From an uncultured Acidimicrobiales bacterium (GTDB taxonomy: Bacteria; Actinomycetota; Acidimicrobiia; Acidimicrobiales; Bin134), in NCBI GenBank assembly GCA_951813555.1, contig OX638344.1, positions 2,013,076 to 2,077,075 of the forward strand: a stretch of 64,000 nt of DNA. The letters are read 5' to 3'. Positions within the stretch are counted from its first letter, which is position 1, and each line of letters begins with the position of its first letter. The notes beneath the pieces are model-generated. The model made no database searches. It saw only the letters and a list, made by a program, of their open reading frames with translations, and was not told where the DNA came from. This document shows positions 60,426 to 64,000 of the stretch, piece after piece. The translations under genes were made by a program, and so were the position numbers.

Positions 60426-60498
60426 GGGCCCGTAGCTCAGTGGTCAGAGCAGGCGACTCATAATCGCTCGGTCGCGGGTTCGATCCCCGCCGGGCCCA
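60426..60498 (+). tRNA. tRNA-Met (anticodon CAT)
   Basis: Acceptor stem GGGCCCG (60426-60432) pairs with CGGGCCC (60491-60497). The anticodon stem encloses loop CTCATAA, giving CAT. The first base pair is G-C, so it is not the initiator; an elongator Met or an Ile tRNA read as CAT (lysidine-modified) is possible. CCA is not encoded. Confidence 0.9.
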
Positions 60499-61294
60499 CT
60501 TTGGCCAACTCGGGATCCTCGGTGGATTCCGGGACCACTTCGGTTGTCGGCTCCTGCCAGCGGCGGGTCAGCCAGCCGAGGCGGTGGGCGACATACAAGC
60601 CGATCAGAGCCAGGGCCGTGCCTACGAAGCCGTCGATCACCCAGTGGTTGCCGGTGAGCACCACGGCGACCGACATCAGCAGCGGAGAAGCCACCGCGAA
60701 GATCCTCACCGGGACCGACCGCGTGGAGCGGAACAGCACCACTCCGGCCAGCACGTTCCATCCCACATGGAAGCTGGGCAAGGCGGCGTACTTGTTAACC
60801 ACCGACGGAGGCTGGAGGTACTTGTAGGAGGTGGACAGCTCGGCCACCGTGTCGGTGAAGCCGTCGAAGAACCGGGGCGGGGCCACCGGGAAGAAGGCGA
60901 AGAACACCAGTCCCAGCGCACCCGAGATCAGCATGGCGTTGCGCATAAGCGTGTAGCGGTGCCGGTTGTAGTGGTACAGCAGCACCAGGGCCCCGAGGAT
61001 CACCGGCCAGTGCAGCCAGATATACACCCAGTTGAAGAAGGTGACCATCCAGTGGTAGTCAAGCACCGCCGACTGCGACCACGCTTCTAAGTCCAGGCCT
61101 AGGGTGGACTCGAAGGTGAGCAGGTCGTAGGCGTTCTTGAAGGCGGCAACCTCTGCCCCTTTGGTGAGCATCCGTACGCCGAAGTAGATGAGCGCGGCCA
61201 CAGTCACGATGAAGACTTGGCCCGGGAAGTAGCGCCAGCCCCGAGCGCTGCCGGCAATCTCCGGCGCAACGATGATCTTGAGCCGACGAACCAT
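60458..61294 (-). CDS. PAP2-superfamily membrane phosphatase (AUR1-like)
   Basis: 278 residues with about six membrane segments. The catalytic motifs of the PAP2_3 group are visible: KYAALPSFHVGWNVLAGVVL (about 168-187; phosphate-binding His in SFHV) and LTGNHWVIDGFVGTALAL (about 213-230; His and Asp). Such enzymes hydrolyse lipid phosphates or move phosphoinositol groups. The last residues VGPAGIEPATERL are antisense to the 3' part of the tRNA-Met gene, so the real protein may end earlier or the reading frame overlaps the tRNA by 41 bp. Start ATG 61294. Confidence 0.85.
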   Translation of the reverse strand: MVRRLKIIVAPEIAGSARGWRYFPGQVFIVTVAALIYFGVRMLTKGAEVAAFKNAYDLLTFESTLGLDLEAWSQSAVLDYHWMVTFFNWVYIWLHWPVILGALVLLYHYNRHRYTLMRNAMLISGALGLVFFAFFPVAPPRFFDGFTDTVAELSTSYKYLQPPSVVNKYAALPSFHVGWNVLAGVVLFRSTRSVPVRIFAVASPLLMSVAVVLTGNHWVIDGFVGTALALIGLYVAHRLGWLTRRWQEPTTEVVPESTEDPELAKVGPAGIEPATERL

Positions 61295-61370
61295 GGGATA
61301 ACTATGTTACCGAATCATTACCGACCTTTCGCAAGGAGTTGCCTTTTAGTTGCCTGCGATCAGGCAGTTC

Positions 61371-61943
61371 TCAGATCTCACCCAGCCAGGCAGGGGCCCG
61401 GTCCAGCAGGAACTCGCTGATCTCGGCAACTTTGGGCATGACGCCGCCAAGGCACTCTTGGCCGGAGAACATGCCATTGACCGAGACCTCCACCCGGGCC
61501 GTAATGGAGATGCTCCGCTCGGGGGCGTCGATGACCGCGGCGTAGGCATCGATGGCCGACACGTCCAGCGGCAGGTCCATGCCGCCGATGCCGGCCAGAT
61601 CGGTGGCCAGCAGCAGCAGATCGGGGCCGTCGGGCAGCGGCGGCAGGCTCCACGACACCACCATGGGCAGCTTGAAGTCCTCGGTGGGCTCTACCCCCTC
61701 GGGCAACTCCATCACATGGTCCTCAAAACTCAGCATCACCCGGGGATCCACTTCGAGGGCGATGTGCACGTCGAGCGGGCCACCGCAGGCCATCGACGGG
61801 TGCAGGTCCACCTCCCAGGCCTGGCGCATGGAGTAGGTCTCCACGAAATGGCGATCATCGTGGACATGGAAACCGTGATCGGCGGCATGGTCTTTGAGAT
61901 CGGCGATGAAGGTAGCGATATCGACGACAGCCAAGAGCCCCAC
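61371..61943 (-). CDS. Hypothetical protein
   Basis: 190 residues, soluble, acidic, with no transmembrane segment or signal peptide. It includes FIADLKDHAADHGFHVHDDR (about 12-31), MACGGPLDVHIALEVDPRVM and a strand-rich second half ending APAWLGEI. I recognise no domain. GTG start at 61943; TAATTT lies nine nt before it on the minus strand. It is divergent from the inositol-monophosphatase-like gene (52 bp gap). Codon use resembles the neighbouring genes. Confidence 0.6.
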   Translation of the reverse strand: MGLLAVVDIATFIADLKDHAADHGFHVHDDRHFVETYSMRQAWEVDLHPSMACGGPLDVHIALEVDPRVMLSFEDHVMELPEGVEPTEDFKLPMVVSWSLPPLPDGPDLLLLATDLAGIGGMDLPLDVSAIDAYAAVIDAPERSISITARVEVSVNGMFSGQECLGGVMPKVAEISEFLLDRAPAWLGEI

Positions 61944-61983
61944 ACTGCCACGAAATTAACCGTGTTGGCTATCCAATAGCGGT

Positions 61984-61989
61984 TAGCGT
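61984..61989 (+). promoter_or_regulatory. Candidate -10 element of the IMPase-like gene (TAGCGT)
   Basis: TAGCGT lies exactly 6 nt before GTG 61996, matching the leaderless pattern. Confidence 0.45.
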
Positions 61990-61995
61990 CATCCA

Positions 61996-62826
61996 GTGGA
62001 CGGCGACGAGATTCTGGCGGTATTCGACCGGGCAGCCACCGGCGTGGCCGAGGCGGTAGCCCGGATAGACGGCTGGAAGATGACCGGTGACCGGGAGGGT
62101 CAGTACAGCTTCGACGTTGCCGCCGACGAGGCGGCTCGGAAGGTGCTGGCCGAGGCCGGCTTCGCGGTGTTCAGCGAGGAATCGGGATCGCATGACCCCG
62201 AGCGAGAACTGCTGGTGGTACTCGACCCGGTGGACGGCTCCTCGAACGCCGCTCGGGGTCTGCCGTGGTACTCCACCAGCATGTGCGCCGTGGACTCTGA
62301 GGGGTTGCTGGCCGCACTGGTGCAGAACCTGGTGAACGGCAAGGCGTACCGAGCGATTAGGGGACGAGGGGCCACTGTCGACGGACGGCCACTTGCCCCG
62401 ACATCCGAGGGATACCGCCGCCGGGGGTCAGGGCCAACGTCCCAGCGGTCCCTGGGCGCGGCCACCGTGGGGTTGACCTATCTGCCCCCCCGGCACCTTG
62501 GCTGGGCGCAATACCGCGTCCTGGGCTCGATCGCCTTGGATCTGTGTGCGGTGGCCGAGGGCGTTCTCGATGCCTACATCGACTGCACTCCTGAGGGCCA
62601 CGCCACTTGGGACTACCTGGGCGGCGCCTTGGTGTGCGCCGAGGCTGGAGTGGCGATGGGCGAGGCATGGGGGCGGCCCCTTCTGCCCGGCAATCTGTCC
62701 GAGGCGCGCTCTCCGGTGGTTGCAGCCACCCAGGCGCTGCTCGGCGAGGTCCTGGCCCAGCGGAGCACCTTCGGCGCCCCTGCTCCAGAAGGCATTGGTG
62801 CGGGAGGATCCGCGTCGCCGGTCTAA
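61996..62826 (+). CDS. Inositol monophosphatase-family phosphatase
   Basis: 276 residues of the Mg2+-dependent, lithium-sensitive IMPase fold. Metal ligands are in VFSEESGSHD (about 58-67), LLVVLDPVDGSSNAARGLPW (about 72-91; D-P-x-D-G-x-x-N) and EGHATWDYLGGALVCAEAGV (about 198-217; W-D). The family includes myo-inositol-1-phosphatase, fructose-1,6-bisphosphatase and PAP phosphatase; the substrate is not determined. GTG 61996 has TAGCGT 6 nt upstream. tRNA-Val follows 15 bp after the stop. Confidence 0.9.
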   Translation: MDGDEILAVFDRAATGVAEAVARIDGWKMTGDREGQYSFDVAADEAARKVLAEAGFAVFSEESGSHDPERELLVVLDPVDGSSNAARGLPWYSTSMCAVDSEGLLAALVQNLVNGKAYRAIRGRGATVDGRPLAPTSEGYRRRGSGPTSQRSLGAATVGLTYLPPRHLGWAQYRVLGSIALDLCAVAEGVLDAYIDCTPEGHATWDYLGGALVCAEAGVAMGEAWGRPLLPGNLSEARSPVVAATQALLGEVLAQRSTFGAPAPEGIGAGGSASPV

Positions 62827-62841
62827 TCTGGCCATCACACC

Positions 62842-62915
62842 GGGCGCGTAGCTCAGATGGCAAGAGCGCTTCCCTTACAAGGAAGAGGCCGGGGGTTCGA
62901 GTCCCTCCGCGCCCA
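62842..62915 (+). tRNA. tRNA-Val (anticodon TAC)
   Basis: Acceptor stem GGGCGCG (62842-62848) pairs with CGCGCCC (62908-62914). The anticodon stem CTTCC/GGAAG encloses loop CTTACAA, giving TAC for valine. T loop GGTTCGAGTCC is present. CCA is not encoded. Confidence 0.95.
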
Positions 62916-62943
62916 CCCCACGCATGTGCTGGTTGGCTTTCGG

Positions 62944-63363
62944 TCAGACCCTCTTGGGGTCGGGGACGCCGGGGCGAGTGCCTTCCTTGTGCTCGACAAA
63001 CTCGATGAGATAGCCGTCGAAGTCCTTCACAAAGGCTACGATCACCGGCCAGCGGTCGAGGTCTTGGGGCTCCATCACCGACTCGCAGCCCGCATCGACG
63101 GCCCGCTGGTAGAGCCGCTTGCAGTCAGACGTATTGATGTAGATCTTCCACATGGCCGTGCCCATGTCGATGGGGTCCTCGTTGTCGAGGTGCTGGGCCA
63201 GCTGGAGGCGTGATCCGCCGTGGGGCGACTGGATGACGGCTTCATGCACGCCGGGGATCTCGGTGCGGTGCTGGAGCTCGAGCTCGCACACGTCCACCCA
63301 GAACCCCAGGGCCCGGTCCATGTCTTCGACGTTGATGCAATACTGCGCGAGGATCTGCGTCAT
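62944..63363 (-). CDS. VOC-family (glyoxalase-like) protein
   Basis: 139 residues of vicinal oxygen chelate fold: QYCINVEDMDRALGFWVDVC (about 7-26), HEAVIQSPHGGSRLQLAQHL (second strand set) and the C-terminal half WKIYINTSDCKRLYQRAVDA with FVKDFDGYLIEFVE (about 111-124), where the Glu is a metal ligand in relatives. Members are lyases, dioxygenases or resistance proteins; the substrate is unknown. ATG 63363 follows AGGAGG on the minus strand. It is divergent from the amidohydrolase gene. Confidence 0.88.
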   Translation of the reverse strand: MTQILAQYCINVEDMDRALGFWVDVCELELQHRTEIPGVHEAVIQSPHGGSRLQLAQHLDNEDPIDMGTAMWKIYINTSDCKRLYQRAVDAGCESVMEPQDLDRWPVIVAFVKDFDGYLIEFVEHKEGTRPGVPDPKRV

Positions 63364-63470
63364 GTGCCCTCCTTGAGCCTGCCATTGGCGAATCGTCGCC
63401 GGTGTGACAGTACAGTGTGATCAGCGCTCTAGCTGGTGCACTCAGCCGAAATTCGAGAGGGAGCCGACCA

Positions 63471-64000
63471 ATGCCCAACCCCGTCGCTGGCGTTGACCAG
63501 AGCAACGCCCCGTACATCATCGTCTCATCCGATACCCACGCCGGATTGTTCGTCGAGGACTACCGGGAGTATCTCGAGTCGTCGCTTCACCCCGAGTTCG
63601 ACGAGTGGCTGGTCACCCGCCACCAGCACCGGGCGATGGTCGAAGAGCTCAACGGGGAGTACGTCGAGCAGTGGGAGAGCGAGAACGAGATCGGGCTGAA
63701 GGGTGCCTACGATCCCGACATCCGCGACAAGACCCTCGACGCCGACGGAGTTGCCGGCGAGATCATCTTCGCCGACGGTGATGCGGTCACCGGAATGGAG
63801 TCGCCGCCGTTTGGGGCCGGGCTGTCGGCCGGACAGATCACGGACTCCCGGTTGGCGTGGGCTGGTGCCCGAGCCCACAACCGCTGGCTGGAGGAGTTCT
63901 GCGCCACCAATCCGCCGCGCCGCGCCGGCGTCGCCTTGGTGCCGATCACCCACGGCATCGACGAAGCGGTGAAGGAGATCGAGTCGCTGGCTGGCAAGCC
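63471..64000 (+). CDS. Amidohydrolase-family protein (3' end outside window)
   Basis: The first 176 residues are visible and the frame is open at the window edge. The segment IIVSSDTHAGLFVEDYREYL (about 16-35) holds the D-x-H metal motif of the amidohydrolase-2 group, and GVALVPITHGIDEAVKEIES (near the window end) is typical of the same group, which includes ACMSD-like decarboxylases and hydrolases. ATG 63471 follows GAGAGGGAG. The substrate cannot be judged from the fragment. Gap 63364-63470 carries TACAGT at 63411-63416 as a possible -10 element. Confidence 0.8.
   Translation, partial: MPNPVAGVDQSNAPYIIVSSDTHAGLFVEDYREYLESSLHPEFDEWLVTRHQHRAMVEELNGEYVEQWESENEIGLKGAYDPDIRDKTLDADGVAGEIIFADGDAVTGMESPPFGAGLSAGQITDSRLAWAGARAHNRWLEEFCATNPPRRAGVALVPITHGIDEAVKEIESLAGK

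Overview
The window is GC-rich, densely coded DNA from an actinobacterium, most likely a member of the class Acidimicrobiia. The lineage call is inferred from family-level traits. These are an actinobacterial-type integration host factor next to gmk and rpoZ, a pyrR-pyrB-pyrC-carA-carB-pyrD-pyrF block running into coaBC-metK-priA, a PriA homologue without a Walker A motif, and many starts that look leaderless. No phage, complete insertion sequence, CRISPR array or rRNA gene was seen.

Layout. 1-0.85 kb: end of a DnaJ-like gene and rsmE. 0.85-1.5 kb: a HigBA-type toxin-antitoxin pair whose toxin has no standard start. 1.8-7.9 kb: citrate synthase, an acyl-CoA carboxylase carboxyltransferase, a LysR regulator preceded by 40-bp tandem repeats, and aconitase, all on the minus strand. 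8.0-11.7 kb: accessory patch with a DUF4143-type ATPase behind four 23-bp repeats, a possible VapC remnant, and an AT-richer gene for a lipoprotein with eighteen 37-residue RCC1-like repeats. 11.8-16.6 kb: overlapping operon of a fatty-acyl reductase/HAD fusion, a LarA-like protein and a PlsC acyltransferase. 16.7-21.8 kb: ddl and murF (divergent), an amidase, tRNA-Val, efp, nusB. 21.8-36.4 kb: pyrimidine operon with a PyrR-type leader, then mihF, gmk, rpoZ, coaBC, metK, priA. 36.4-44.9 kb: methyltransferase, def-fmt-rsmB, a MogA-like gene, ribD, hisG, a cold-shock-like gene, a DUF1844-like gene, infC-rpmI-rplT and a SpoU methyltransferase. 44.9-55.5 kb: Rieske oxygenase, channel-like protein, nitronate monooxygenase, an MgtE-type transporter with a PhoU/TrkA-C partner, an LPATG-anchored 5'-nucleotidase, an MFS exporter and a methyltransferase. 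55.6-59.4 kb: three-subunit molybdenum hydroxylase of the CO/xanthine dehydrogenase family. 59.4-64 kb: EamA transporter, three tRNAs, PAP2 phosphatase, an unknown protein, an inositol-monophosphatase-like enzyme, a VOC protein and the start of an amidohydrolase.

Functional links. The pyrimidine genes cover every step from bicarbonate to UMP except orotate phosphoribosyltransferase (pyrE), which was not seen. Def and Fmt act at the two ends of the N-formylmethionine cycle. A MogA-like enzyme at 39.6 kb could serve molybdenum cofactor supply for the hydroxylase at 56 kb.

Most unusual signals. (1) 5' gene ends and promoters are tandemly duplicated at three places (lysR, the DUF4143 gene, coaBC). 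(2) infC has an in-frame TGA after six codons, and infC, gmk, trmH and higB have conserved N-termini upstream of any ATG, GTG or TTG. (3) At eight genes a TANNNT hexamer sits exactly 6 nt before the start codon. (4) The FAR-HAD/LarA/PlsC operon looks like an undescribed lipid pathway. No stretch above about 300 bases lacks a gene; the longest gap, 1521-1790, holds a perfect 10-bp inverted repeat.
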